A DNA stretch of 64,000 nt, taken from positions 15,929,826 through 15,993,825 of the forward strand of contig NC_079907.1 of NCBI RefSeq assembly GCF_024868665.1, given 5' to 3'. The notes under the pieces were generated by a model. It saw nothing but the letters and a program-made list of their open reading frames with translations, did no database searches and was not told the origin of the DNA. Both the position numbers and the translations under genes were made by a program. Shown piece by piece: positions 35,079-48,815 of the stretch (positions are counted from its first letter, which is position 1; every line of letters begins with the position of its first letter). The DNA comes from Triplophysa rosa. Taxonomy: Eukaryota; Chordata; Actinopteri; Cypriniformes; Nemacheilidae.

Positions 35079-36745
35079 TCACCGTCGTGCAGAGGGTGAG
35101 AGCGGCTGTGGTAACCCAGAGAGAGAGGAAACTCTCCTTTTTTGAGAGTAAGTGGGCGCTAGCCCCCCGGAGGGGGCCAGCAGATGGAGAGACGGGGCAG
35201 GATCCGTCCCTATCCGACTTCCCAGCGATGTGGCTGGGGTCGGGCCCAATGGTAGCCTCGATCCCCCTGAGGTCTTCCCATGAGGGCCGCTTCGCCGCGG
35301 CTGCTGATGGGGCGATGGTCTCCTCTTCGCTGTCTCCTCCAGGGGGGGCCGCCTGAGTGGGGGGCGCCAGAGCTGGAGGGCGTTGAAGAGGACCAGGGCT
35401 GCTGGGAAGCAGACAGTGCACGGGACTCGACGGCCGAGGCGGCCGAGTTGCGGCACGGAGGACTGCTTCTTACTGTCGAGAACCCTCCGGGGGAGGCTGT
35501 GTGCGGGTCTCACGCCCCCCCCCGACGGGCGGGGGGTGAGCGGGGCCGCTGCGGCTCGACAGTAACACCAACCAGCCCCCCCTTGCGAGACGGGTGCGTC
35601 GAGAAAGCGGACCTTCTCAGCGTTACTCATCTGCGCAAGGATCGGCCAGAGGAGTTTCTCATGGACCACAAGTGTGGACATCGTCCGACCCAGGGCCCGC
35701 GTGGTCACCTTGGTCGCCCGTAGAGCGAGGTCGGTGGCGGCGCGGAGTTCCTGCATAAGCGCTGGGTCGGTCTTACCCTCGTGGAGCTCTCTCAACGCCC
35801 TGGCCTGGCAGGAGCCATAGCGTGGAGAGAGGAGGCAGCTTGGTCCGCCGCAATGTAAGCTCTCGACACCAGAGATGCCGAGACACCACATGCTTTGGAC
35901 GGGAGTCTAGGTCAACCCCCCCCAGGTGGCCGCCACCTACGGGCACGAGTGCACCGCGGCGGCATACTCCACCTGGGGGACAACGACGTATCCTCTAGCT
36001 GTCTCAACCTCGAGGGAAGAGAGGGTGACGGAACTTTGTTTGACGTGAAACGTGCCGGAAAGGGGCGTTCCAGGTCTTACTAAGTTCCTCATGCACTTCC
36101 GGTAAACACGGCACTGGGGGCGGGCGCGGCTTGGAGCCGCGCTCAAACCCGAGGCGCCATGTAGCCAGCCGCGAGCGCCGGGAGAGGCAGTGCGGGCACT
36201 GCAACCCAACACTCACGGCGGCCCGGGAAAGCATGGCTGACATTTCGACGTCCGCTTCTTCCTGGGCTCGACCCCCCGAGGGAGGGAGCCCGAGGAATCG
36301 TCGGAGTCGGATGGCAGTACGTCACCCCCCGATGCTGCAAGAGACATCTCATCATCACGCATCGTGTCCGAATACGTGATTGAGGAATAAGACGGCGGAC
36401 CGTCTCCTGGGGAACGGTCAGACGAGCGAGACGAGGTGCGAACGGTCCGTGAGCCCGTGGCTGGCGGATTATCGCTCACAGTAATCCTCATATCACCCTC
36501 GCTGCTTGCCATAGCGGACGGCAGGGCCGTAGTCCTGCCGCCACGGAACGGGGAGCAAACGAGGTGGTGGCTGAGTCCCGTGGGAACACAGCCACCTGTG
36601 ACGCAACGTCTGAATCGTCACCGCCCGCAGTGCGGGCAGGACGTATCCACAACGTCTGCCCCAGCGTACTGGAAGCAGGCATTGTGTCCGTCCCCCTCCT
36701 CGATGAGTGTGTTGCACCCATGAGAACAGCGGGACAAGCCACGCT
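35079..36745 (-). pseudogene. DIRS copy 2 gag, broken
   Basis: The N-terminal Cys-rich start (SRCSHGCNTLIEE near 36735) is preceded by TTG where copy 1 has ATG, so the start codon is apparently lost. The middle part is in 35079-35891 (LHEGKTDPALMQELR, STLVVHEKLLWPIL, VRFLDAPVSQGG). Intervening frames do not join. Confidence 0.72.
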
Positions 36746-37136
36746 GGAGAAATTTGCTCTTTTAGAAAAGGAAATTTGCTCGAACACCTCCGGAACTGCC
36801 GAGACGCCCAGGGGAGAGTCACTGCAGGAAGGGACCGTCCGCTGTCCACGTCGTAGATTCCAGCAGAAAAATGATCACCAAAGATCGTAGAGAAGCTCAT
36901 CAGATGCGTAGGCTCTGAAGAACAAAAGGTGAATGAATGAGCACGCCGGCTTCCCTCTTATACCCGGACATCCGGGGAGGAGCCCGGCATGCAAATTTCA
37001 TTCGCCAATTTTCATTGGCCTTTTCTAAATACTCAGAAGATGATAGGTTCTCAAGACAAACCCCATTCTGTCGGTTCGACACAACGTCTCGTTCCCTCCA
37101 TCAGGGAACCGAGGTTACATCCGTAACCAAGACGTT

Positions 37137-40100
37137 TTTTTTTGTTGAATTTAAGGATAAGTGGAAGCTGGAATGACTTTATAAGCGCACACATGTCAAT
37201 AAAGTGTCCAGGTAACTCATTTTGACTGATATCAGTGATGAATATTTAATAAAGATAAACATTTCCAGCAAGAAGAACAAAAGTGGTTCAGCTGTGTTTT
37301 TGGATGTATTTGCTTAAAGAATATTCTAATGTCTGCCTGGCGTCAGCCGTTGAGCTGCCTAAATGATGGTACTATGGTACTTGTGAGAGGATTATATACG
37401 TAAATCAAGGGTCTTTAGGATGCCAAGGGCCCCTTTCCTAAAATACATATCCATGTGTTTATTTATATTTTTGTATAAAAAATGTAAACTTTGTTAGATA
37501 AATTGGAAGTGTGATAGTAATACTGGATGCATGAACCTCAAGAGAAACTTTTTCATCCAGCAATAGTGAGATAACCCCAGTAAGTGAGATAAAGGGAACT
37601 GTAGAGAGAAAAACTTATGAGAAAAATAAAAACAAACAAGTACGCATTAGGTACATATTCATAAACAAATACAAATAAATATGAACACTTATAAATGAAA
37701 TAGTAAATATGTACATTAGTCACACAATTTTTCTTTTATCTCAAAAAAATTCTGGTGGCCCACTGAGGGTCCCCGGACCCCAGCTTGAAAACCCCTGATA
37801 CAAGTCATATACTGAGCATGCTGTAATGGTTGGTACTGGGTGTACTGGGTTAAGTCAGGCAGGGTACCAGATTATTTCTGTGATGAAGTAAAACATCAAT
37901 TAAAATAACAGAAAAGGTCAAGTTAAAATAAAGTCTACATTCTTAAACTAAGAAATGTAAACTGTTTCACTCATTACAACTATAAAATGTGCTTGTTTTT
38001 CACCAAAGGTCGCTTGTTACATTGAGTCTGAAAACATTCATTTAATCAAAATAAAACAATTTCCTCTGTAAGATGGAAAACACATAAACTGATTAAAGCA
38101 CAAATGCACCTCTGTTTGTTGAGATAGTTAACATCTTAAATTAAAACATGGGTTAATCTCTCATAATTCACTCTAGTCGACTGTATGCATCACCTGCCAT
38201 CCTCAGCTTTTAAGGGCCATGTAGACTAAACCACATTGATCATAAAATGGTAAAATCACAAAAAAGCTTGCTCTGATGTTTATCGCTTTCTGCAATTAAT
38301 AACTTCAATAATGTGTTGAACATCACAAAGTTAAATCAAAATCCAGAAAGACCAAACTCTGTGGTTGGTTGTTCAGGGTGTAATTCATACAGTATTGTAC
38401 AGTATGGCTATATAACATCTATAAATAAAACGCATAACAGTGTGGGTTGTGTATCTTTACCGTCTGCCCATACGAATAGCTGAGGAGGGAGGAGGATATT
38501 ATATAGCCGACACTAAAATAGTATAATGTTTTAATGAGTGTTATTATATCTGAAATACGTATGTAAAGATTATATATGTTTAGATTTTTTAATGTAGATT
38601 GTTCTGCAATCTCTTAACATTGTGTTTATTAGGTATGATAGAGGCATCTGAACCGTGGAGCCTGTGGTCTTTACAACATACTCTGTCACTTGACAGTTGA
38701 CTGCTGTAGTTCTCTCTCCTTAGCAAACACTTGTGTTATATTTTCCATTTGAAAAACCTGGGGTCACCAGCATGTCTGCCTCGTCAAGCCAAAGCCAGAT
38801 GGGGTTTTCTTATAAACAAGTGTACAGAGAGTATTTATACAGTCTATGGTACCTGACGCCATAACACTCATGACATTCTGTTTAGTAGCCAATGTTGCCA
38901 TAAGTCACTTTGCAGAATTAAGTAAATATTTTCAATATACCCATGCCATTGTTTATTATAGAATGGCAAAAGATCTAAATCTTGCCAAATCCTCTGTTAA
39001 AAAGTCATTTAACAGCTTGTCCGGCGAGGTGCGTACTTCACGGTTCTGACACCTTTGCTGATCCGTCGTCTATTTACTTTGGGAGAAAGGGCAAAACTAA
39101 GCCTGTAAATAACAAACGTACAGTATCACATGACCCATTGTGGCTGTGATTTTACATTTCACCTCAGTAGCTCAAAATGAATCTAATGAAGCTTGGGTTT
39201 ACATTCAGTTTAAAAATGGCCTGTCATCAGGTACAGCCCAACATTTGTTGTTTCCTAACCCAATTTTAACCAAAAAAATTTAATTCCAATTTTCTCTACT
39301 TTAATAGAAGAAAGCTGCTGACAGTCTGTGAAATAAGTGGGAAAGACATGAGTTGTATTAGAACAGTAATTATGTCAAGGAATGTGACAACAGATTTGTT
39401 AATGTACTGTATGTATTTTGCTTTGAAATTTTTAATACTTCAGTCTTTAACTTTTGCCTCTACATCGCCATCTCGGTTTGAAACATAAAATTGAAGGTAA
39501 CTTTACATACTTATCTTTATGTGGGTCAGATGACCTCAAATTGACATTTTTTCATGAAAGAGAAAGTTTTAACACTGATTTTTTTAGGTACTTTCTAAAT
39601 AACTGATTCATTTTTAACCAAAAATTACATATTGCACCTTTAATGATATGTGTTATTACAATTAATATTCTGGCTTATAACTTTTTTCTATTTGGTCTGC
39701 TAAGCAACATTTGATATATTTACAGAAATTCTGTTTTCCTTTTTAAGCCTTGTTCAATATGTACTGTAGTTGTCAGATATATTATTTATTTATGGAGGCA
39801 ATTGGTGTTGAATGTGTAGTTTAAAGTAGATTTTCAACACTACACTAAGTAGTGTACACTAAACACTAAACACTAAAATCAACTCTGAAAACACTTAAGG
39901 TAAAATAAGCAGCAGACAATTTATTGTGTTTTATATTTTTTACAGCTAGTTTTGTATGTAATGTTTATTCTATTTTTATGAATTCAGATTAAGAGTTTAT
40001 TTCAATTAATGTATTTGACATGGATGAAATCCTATTTTTATTTGCTTCGAAAACATAAAAAAGGTCTCCTAAAATGAGTTCCAGGGGGTAAATATTGCAT

Positions 40101-41945
40101 CTTATTAAACTGTTTATTGAGCGCTTTTCTAACTAAGATGATATCTAACATCAGACACTGACAGGCAGCAAGCCCTTATATAATGAATAGAGAACAATCA
40201 TCACTGCCTTCATTCTTTCAAAAACTCATCCCTGGAAGTCCTGGAATTACCCCAACAGAAATAAAGCAAGCAATGAAAACCTCCCATAAATTTGGAAATG
40301 GTTCAACTCAACTGGTGGTCAGTTTGAAAAATGAGGGAGACGTGAAAGAAAGTGGGAAGTGATTAAGTTGACAAAAAGAAAGAAAACAAGGTCCCATTAA
40401 ATAAATTCATGAATGAACGTAGACTTCAGCAAGATTCATTTTAAATGTGTAAATCTTGTGGTTGTCAGTTTTAACCCTGAACCAGAATATAATTGGCACA
40501 TAATATTTATTATGGCTCAAAAAAGTACTTGCTTTTTTATGAATGAATTTGCATTATATTATTAAATAAATTGCTATTTGATATGATGATGCGTTTTAAA
40601 ATAAATTGAAGACAGTATTTCTTTTACCATGTGTCCATTTATTGAACAATACAACAAGTGGGCAAACTACATGTACAGTAGCTCCATGTATTTTTGCAAT
40701 AGGAAGACTTTTTAAACTATTTTTACAACAGTTACATTCTTCTAACCAACGTTTTGTTTATAGCTAACCAACGATTTGCTTCTAGCAACACTGATTTACT
40801 ATACTGACAGTCAAATTATCTCCCCTGCACATCATGATGGCCTTTATTTTAGTTGTACAACATTCATCAAGCGACCCCGCATGTCATATTTTACTACAGT
40901 GTATGGGGTGGCATTGTCACAGGGTTCCAAATATTCCTATCCATCACTGGCCATGAACATCTACTCTTCCATTATCCCTCAATACCATGACCTATGCTGT
41001 TACCTGCTATATAAATGCTTTGGATTTCATCTAAGAGGCTTTAAAGACATGCCCATCAGTTAAGTCCTCAGCTAACATTTTATTGAGCAGGATGGATATT
41101 GTTTAGGAAATTACGAATGATTTACGAATGTGGTCATGCTCAACACTCAATACGATCTCTCTAGCAAAGGAACCTTCAAGTTAAAAGAGCAAGGTGTCCT
41201 TCCCTTTCATAACAAAATGATGGATGGATGGATGTATAACTCTATTATTCCAAAGATTCTACCATTGCTTTACCAATAAATTGGCAACTTGGCTTTGATA
41301 ACATGAGTATTTTTACAAGCCGTGACATTTTATGTGCTTTTCAAAACACAGCTTATTAAAGAAAACAGAGATGTATGTTTGGAGTGCCCTATGCAGTTTG
41401 TTTCTGTAGATGGTGTAGGGAGAACACTTGGCTTGTGGAAAAGAGTCCTCGTTTTTCACCAAAACACATTGTGGGGTTCCCTGAAAGCTACAGAATTCTA
41501 AACGTGCTCATTTGAGGCCCTTCAAAAGGGCTCTGCTCATTGTGAACCCAGTAAATACATGGCCGCATGTCTCGGTGTGAGGGTAGACGCGTTCGCAGAG
41601 CTTTAAGTGAGCTTATGCTTTGTAAACAAACAGACGTGCTCTGTCCGCTGCTGAATATCTTCTTGCTAAACAGATTTCAAGGAAAATCAACACCGAGAGG
41701 TCCTCTGTATTTTACAAACAAATTCTATGGCTTCAGTTCAAGGTTGCTGCTATTTAGAACTCGAACGAATGTCAGGCCAGCAAATGACACACCAAATGTT
41801 ACCATTCATCAGATGAAATGGTCTTACGAAGTTACAGTCGGTTTATTAGTCTGTTATCTTGACATGAAGGTGAAATGATGTGTGGCTGCCCTCACATGTT
41901 GAATACGACTTGTGTTTTGGTGTGTGTGTTTTGGACTGGGGACAG
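37137..41945. other. AT-rich DNA without recognised features
   Basis: Nearly 5 kb with no gene, RNA or clear mobile element. Only short frames of random composition are present. This is the emptiest part of the window. Confidence 0.4.
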
Positions 41946-42110
41946 ACTGCGGGCGATCTGAAAGCAAGGGGAGTGTGGACAAGGCAATGAATGCAGTGAA
42001 GAGCACTAAAAACAGTCCCGATCAGAACTCCAGAGCAGGTCCAGACCATGACTCCAGCAACAGGAGGAAACCGGACCTCCATACCTCTCCACACACCGAG
42101 CGTAAGAGCG
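41946..42110 (+). CDS. candidate internal host exon, hydrophilic/disordered
   Basis: Bounded by GGGGACAG on the left and a strong donor GCG|GTGAGT on the right. It is 165 bp, with the same splice phase (1) at both ends. The open frame encodes about 55 residues rich in S, D, N, K and R (GRSESKGSVDKAMNAVKS, then DHDSSNRRKPDLHTS). Composition and GC content differ from the AT-rich surroundings. I do not recognise the protein. A symmetric exon of this type could be an alternatively used one. The acceptor tract is GT-rich instead of pyrimidine-rich, so certainty is limited. Confidence 0.4.
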
Positions 42111-45100
42111 GTGAGTGTATTGACATACTGTGTAATGCTGGTTTTGATTAGGTCAAGTTCCACATTGCAAATCATGGCTGCAAGATGCAACAACATATTT
42201 TTTTTGCATACGGGAACTGCATTATTTACAGACGTGTGAGACATAGTCAAAGTCTAAGATATCCTTTTGTTTTATATATACAGCAGTTTGATTTCAACTG
42301 ACATACAGTTTTTATGTTTTATATGAATTAAATGTTTTTGTTTTTAGAGATTTCATTCTTGATAATAGTATACTTGTCTAATGTAACTTTAAGTGATCAA
42401 AAAGATAGAAATATTATTTAAGTTATAATGGTTTATTCATTTTCCACAATTATTACATGGCTCTCTGGAATACCTATTTCTGATTGGTCAATCGTGACAT
42501 ATAAAATATTCCCCAATAACAACCATTCAAAACTAATAACACATCATCATCTGGGTACTGAGTGTCATCTTAACCAGTATATTACACATAAATAACATAA
42601 ATATGCCAAAATAATAACATATATGAGATCATATTTACAATTGATTAAACCAAAATACATTTTCGTCTTTCATGTCATTTTTCCTCACGGAAGGTTTGCA
42701 TTGTTACAAATGAGGTATTCAAATATTTCATATCCATATTTTTTTGTGCAACAATTTACTTGTGATGGGGTCCTGATCACCTTTTCTGATCACCGTTTAT
42801 TCTGTAATAACAACATTATTCCTAACATTTTTCCCTACCTAAAATAGTTCATTCATTATCCGCTACAAATGTCAAATGTGGACAGTTTACCTCTAAAGTA
42901 CACTGCTAAAATTACCCCTAAAAATTCAATGCAGAAAAGGATGCATGTTTATTCTTTCTATAAATGACTTTAGAGTCTGAAATATGTATTTGGTTTAACA
43001 AGAGCTGTACCTGTTCTATTGCTAAACTAATTGTTGCCATTAATATTAAGTGGTGCTCTGGAATATAAAAATAAATGACATGTTCTCACAGCAAACAAAA
43101 GGAATTCATGAGAGTCTCTTTTATAAAATAGCATCTCAGAATAAATGTCCTTGTAGACCAGTATTCATTACAAGTCCCTAATCTGGAGTCTGAGTCAATT
43201 GTTTATGAGTCAAAGTCAAGTCTCAAGTCCATTTTTTGTGGCTTAAGCGCAAGTCGAGTTCAAGACTTGCATTTTCATCTCTGGGTTTTTGTTTTCTAAT
43301 AGTACAAAATTACATGGGGTCATTGATAACCTCATACTTCCAAACCTAAGCCGCCAGTTTATGAACACTTTTATAAACAATTTAATCATTAACATTCATT
43401 ATCTCAAAATGTGAATGTTCCTCTTTAAGGAAAGCGTTTATTTTTGCCAGTATACATATCAGGTAAATAGGTAAGTATGCAATGCGAGCCTTTGCCAAGT
43501 AACTCCCCTGGCCAGATAAAACAAGATTGTTTGAACATTTTATTAGAAGCAGCTGATGAGTAATCCATGCTGAAATATCAGTACGCTCTGCTTTTCCACT
43601 TCATAGTCTAATCAAACCAGCTTAAATGGCACTTGAATCACAAGGTTTAGAGATGAAAGTATTTGAGGAATGTTGCGATAGAAACTGTATTTTTAGACTG
43701 ATGGATCCCTCGACTCACTACTCGATGTGAAAGAAAGACACTGGTTCCCACTTTACTTTAAGAGCAAACTGACTTTTCCATGATGTCATGTGTGGAGTTT
43801 TGGTGAAAGCTATCGAGAAGTCAAGGGATCGTAAGCTTGAATGTCCCTGATTTTAGCTATTAAAACTTTTTTTCTCTTCTAATAGGACTACTTTAAAAGT
43901 GCAAAAATATCAAGATTTGCAGTAATAATATCTCAAGTTTCAGTCCGTATAAAGTACTGTATGAAGTATGTTGTTTGCATGTTTTATATACAAAATATAT
44001 ATTTAGTAGCCTACTTTGATTTGACTGAATATAACTAGACTGAATCCATGTCAGCATATCAGTTCATATTATTTGTTTCTAAAGCCAGAGACCAATAAAA
44101 CATCCACATCTTGTGATGGGCTCAACTAATGCACATCTGGCGTTTTTGCTAAATTTATGAGAATTGGTTGCAGATATTTGCTTTGTTAAAGTGGTTGTGT
44201 ATAATTTCTGCACAATTTCAGCAAAAATAATAATATTTTTCTAGAATTTTCTTCACATCAGTTTCACGTGACTTTGTTTTATGGAACATGCTTCTATTGA
44301 CTACAATTGAAAAAGCAGCTTGAACATTCTTTAAAATATTTTTTCCTCAGAACAAAGAAAGTTAAACAGGTTTGAAGGGTAAAAAGGGCAAGTAAATCGT
44401 TTTGGTGATTCTTTCCTTTAACATAGATAAAAAAATACTTAAGCTTTACCATAAGATTACTATTAATCTCCCCTAAAAGTTTTAATTCAAGTTTCTCATT
44501 CCATTGTGCATTACCATAACCAGAGCATCTGTCGAAGAACCCCGTTTTATCAACAAACTACATGTGTTTCAGATCATCTTAAAGTGTGCTGTCCGCTCAA
44601 CTGCTACTGTTTAGCAAAACGGATTTTGTTCCTCAAACCTCAAGCCATTGTTTGTTAGTTAGTTTGTCAGAGTGGTTACGCTGCCTTAGCCTATTAAAAC
44701 AAACCAGCTGATTCTGTGGAGATTTTCTGCCTCTTACAAAGTTGTTGTCATCATGTTCATTTGTCAGTCATCTCAGAAACCGGCGTAATGACGTCATGAT
44801 CAAAGCAAGGCAGAACAGCTTGTGACAGGAATGAGCTAAACTGCTATAACAACATCATCACTGGATTCCAAACTGTCTAAAATGAACATTCTTTATCTAA
44901 CAGGACATTTCATTGGCCCATCTGCGAGGCCTGGTTGAAAACGTTTATACTTTGCAAATAATTTTAGGTGGAGGAAGTGATTTGGAAACAATTAGCTTGA
45001 TTTAAGTTTCTGATAAACCCATTTTGATCTAAGGGCTTATGCCTAAACGCTTAAATGACTTTGGTAGACAAATACAAAATGTTGCTATGTTTTGAATTAA

Positions 45101-46879
45101 CTATGTACAGTATATATTTATTATTTGTTTGTTTTATGAATGAATTGGACAGGATTTTTCTGATGATGGAAAAGCATGGGAACATGGGTACTCCTTTGGT
45201 GCTGTTTAAAAGTAGGATGCACCTGATAAGTGCATTTGAGAGAAAGCCAGGAGTGTAGGTTACTACATTATACTGTAGTAATGTGAAGTATAATAATAAT
45301 AAATGAAATGAATAGGTGTATCCAAGCTATTGAATGAAAATACTGTATGTACTGTACGAACAGTCAGTCAGCTATGCAAAAAAAGTATCAAAGAGGTGTA
45401 AACAATACTTCTGGCTCAACTTTAAAGCTGTAACTTGATTAACTTGACCAAGATAACAGCGATGTTGCTCCTCAAACCAGAAATGCATTGACTTTTCCAT
45501 CAGTGTTTTATAGCATTACATGCAAACCAACATTTGACTTGATGCTCTCTTAGACGTGAAACAAGGGGGGCTGGGGTGGAGAAGGAGGCTCTGACAAAAG
45601 GTTTTTTGGCTTGCACATTCAACCCAACACCTGCTATAAAATACTTATTTTTACAATCTGGAAAGGGTGGAAGGCTTGACTAGCACTCTTTCATGTGAAT
45701 TCCATGCTGATTTTGTGGTGACGATGGGTACGAGATTATGTTCATCTGTTTGGAATTCCCGGTAAAGAAGGCTTGATCTCTGAGTTATGAAAACACAAAA
45801 CTGCACAAGACACTAAATCGTACTGCCTTTACATTTCAAATGATACAAACAAAATGTCATTTTTAGTCCATCAGTGGGACAACTGGAAATAGTGTCCAGT
45901 GCCCTGTTATGAGGTTGGTGTTTTTACACTGCTAGGTGTATGGGGACCCGATGTGCAACCGATGTGGGTCCCAGGAATTTTAGGGAACAGCCCTGGTTCT
46001 ACTAGACAAAAAAAACTGACAGAAACTTGAGCACAAATATCATACATGAAAATGTCCTCCAACAAGATCTGTTTACTCCGAACTGTCTCAAATCATTTAT
46101 CAGCTAACAAAACAAGAAAAACAGAAAAATGTATTGGAAAGAACTGCCAAGGCACAGTGCTGATATGATCAGCATTAAATCAAATAAAACGCTGAAGCGT
46201 TTCTCATTAAGCAACAGGTGGAATGCACTGTAATATTCCAGCTATTGTTGAGCTCTTTCAATTTATCCATGAAATTGCTCAAATGTCTATGCGTCATTTC
46301 ATTTGAACTTTGAAAGATGTCGCTAATGAGGTTTAGTTGATGGATGATGCATTTCAGCGAATATCATCGATCCATCACATCCATAAAAATAAACAGATAT
46401 TTATGGCACGGAGTACTGGAGAATGAAAGATGAATAGGAAACACAAATTGTAAAGGCAGGTGAAGAGTCTTGTGTACCACGTTGGGTTGTGTTAAAGTTA
46501 AAGGTCGCTGAAAACTATACCACGGGTTGATAACATAATTCGGACATCACTCTTTTTTTATCTGCAAAATGTTTTGCAGACATGGCAAGTATTCACCGCA
46601 CTGACCGTTGGTAGTTGATTTTGCTGTAATCTTTGAAATATTTATGGCCACAGCCAAGAGTTGCTCACCTATCTGGAATGTACAGTTGAAATTGGTTTGC
46701 AGCTAATATAAATAACGGGCGCTGCTGTTACGCAGGAAAAAAAGACACCTGGAGTCCCTCACCTTTAAATTGCTCTCTCGTAAATACATTCATATGAGAA
46801 CCGAATGAGATTCATACATGAGGAGATGAGGTTATGTTGCTGAAGTCAACTAGAGAGAAAAGCCTGTTTGATGACACAG
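42111..46879. other. AT-rich DNA with minor repeats
   Basis: At 43160-43280 there are short imperfect repeats of CAAGTC/GAGTC type, and at 44260-44420 a decayed copy of MITE family 1. No gene-like signal. Confidence 0.35.
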
Positions 46880-47112
46880 AGATGAACGCACTCTGTAGAG
46901 AAGTTTGTCCATTTAGGGCTGCTGTAGAAACAACATGGCGAATTCCATGCAAAGGGACCTGCGGTGTATGTACTACAGAAATAGTTCATTCTAAGGTAAG
47001 AAAACCATAACACTTCATATGTAAGCTCTTTATACACCTCTGAAGACATAGTTATGTATATTATATTGCATTTCTGTCAATAGATCCTCCAAAAAATTAC
47101 ACATTGTTATTC
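46880..47112 (-). repeat. MITE family 2, inverted copy
   Basis: Inverted relative to 8757-9082: GTCCATTTAGGGCTGCTGTAG at the left and CAATAGATCCTCCAAAAAAT at the right. The left end is decayed. Confidence 0.65.
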
Positions 47113-48512
47113 CTGAAGCTTGGTAAATCTTCATTGCAAATTAAACCAGAAACGTGTGTTATGTCCCAAAATGCGACCACACAGAAGATCCCCTTGCTAA
47201 CACAGTTCAATAAAAGCTAAATCCATATACACACCTATAAATCACGTAGCACAACCCCAGTGTTTAATTTCTCTAGCCAGTTGTTAGTTTAATTACTTTA
47301 ACCTGCACCGTGATCTAATACAACCATTTTAAGACTAACATTTAGATTTACCAGATACATGCAAATCCACCACGCTATCAAATAGCTTAATTCCTTCATC
47401 GTTTACAGCAGCAGATGATAAGAGCTTTTAGCTACATAATATCCTCTCTCCTGAGCAGTGAAACCGGAAAAGATTAGGTCATTGCATCCAGTGCTCTATT
47501 TAAAGAAACTTAACAGCTGCATATTAAACAACGCACTCAAGAAATTAAATTAAGAAACCACTCGGCCACAGTGACCTGAAAACAACCCGTGAGGTTATTC
47601 TGAAACACGGAGACCTGGCTCGAGAACGCCCGCTTGCATGTGACGGGGGGATGAGAAGACTTTAAACCGCAGATTTTGAGGCGGCGGAGATTAATGGACG
47701 GTTTCTTTTTCCAGGTGTTGTATTGTGGATACAAGAGATTCAGATTGTGAATTTTACCAAGGGAGAAATCCTTCCCTTAGAAAGGAAAACAGTAACACAA
47801 TATACAGAGCTCTTATCCAGCTCACTTGAGAAATGAAGTAGCCACTGTGCATACCTTCCTCCAAAAACAGAATTTCAGAACAATTTCAGAATTGTTTAAC
47901 ATTATTTCTGCGATTTATGTGGACAGAACTTGTTTTTGAGCAGATAAAACACAATATATCAATCAATACAATCCAATAGCTTAAATACAAGTACAAGTGG
48001 TGTAATAAGTTTGTAAAATCAAATAGTATACCTTACTTGAAAAGGGCAATAGTATGTTCACTTACATTTGGCCAAAATGTTGATTTTACTAGAAATTGTT
48101 AATAGTTGTTAAAAATTTTAAATGTTTAGCTGATATAACTAAGAAAAACTAAGTAAAATTACTTGAAATGTTCAAGACGTTCTTTTGAGCATGCGCAATG
48201 AAGCACAACTCCCCACACCTTGCTGAAGCACATACTGTAGACTGATGATTGTGAGCTTCGCCAATTTAAGGTAATTATGCTATTTTTTATAGATTCTTAT
48301 TTGTATTTATGACCCTTGCATGGGTGGATAATATCTGTGGAACGTGTTAAGACCTTAAAACGTGCACTGTATTCCCGAATAGTACAATCTACTCATTAAA
48401 AATTATAAATAAAATATAATAAAAATAATAAATAGTTCTGTTAACTTAAAATTTAAAGTGTCCCAGATAGCAAGCAACCATTGAATTCAATTTTAAAAAA
48501 GCTTCAAATTTA
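47113..48512. other. AT-rich DNA, nothing certain
   Basis: Left flank of the composite repeat that hosts the Gypsy element. A plus-strand segment around 47570-47660 keeps an open frame, but I cannot support it as coding. Confidence 0.3.
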
Positions 48513-48815
48513 ATAAGACTACCATTATTGTGATACGTGTTTGCTTTAGTTGGGCTCTTGACTCAACTTTTGTGTGTTTTACTACTAGAACATTTGCTTA
48601 GGTTCTCTTTAACCACTGAAACAGTGAGTTAAAACCCGTTTGTTTGGGGTAAAAAGCAAAGAAATCTGGTAGCTGTTATCAATTGGTGATTTAATCTTTA
48701 TGAATCACTGATTAAGAGTGTGTTGTGTTATTACTGTGAAGTGCTTTGTTATTACAGATTAATGTTATGACTGTCATATCCTCAGAGACAAATTAAATAT
48801 GCTAAAGAAACATTT

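Larger units (their letters stand above)
30986..37136 (-). mobile_element. DIRS1-type tyrosine-recombinase retrotransposon, copy 2
   Basis: 6.15 kb. Gene order and orientation match copy 1. Inverted repeats 31009-31170 and 36926-37087 look identical to each other over the part I compared. The terminal caps are swapped relative to copy 1: cap B at the left (30986-31009) and cap A at the right (37081-37136), both in the same direction as the halves of the internal region (31243-31345). A GTT is shared at both junctions (30986-30988 and 37134-37136). All genes have frame breaks. Confidence 0.9.

Noticed and set aside
34678..35421. 247-codon minus-strand frame in DIRS copy 2
   Set aside because: Runs across the gag/RT junction; only part of it resembles element protein, and it is better explained as a frame opened by GC richness than as a separate gene.
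40776..41063. 95-codon plus-strand frame
   Set aside because: Composition fits random AT-rich DNA; no splice context and no motif.
47570..47660. Plus-strand segment reading LGHSDLKTTREVILKHG
   Set aside because: Looks somewhat coding but lacks splice sites and family match; kept only as an unproven note.
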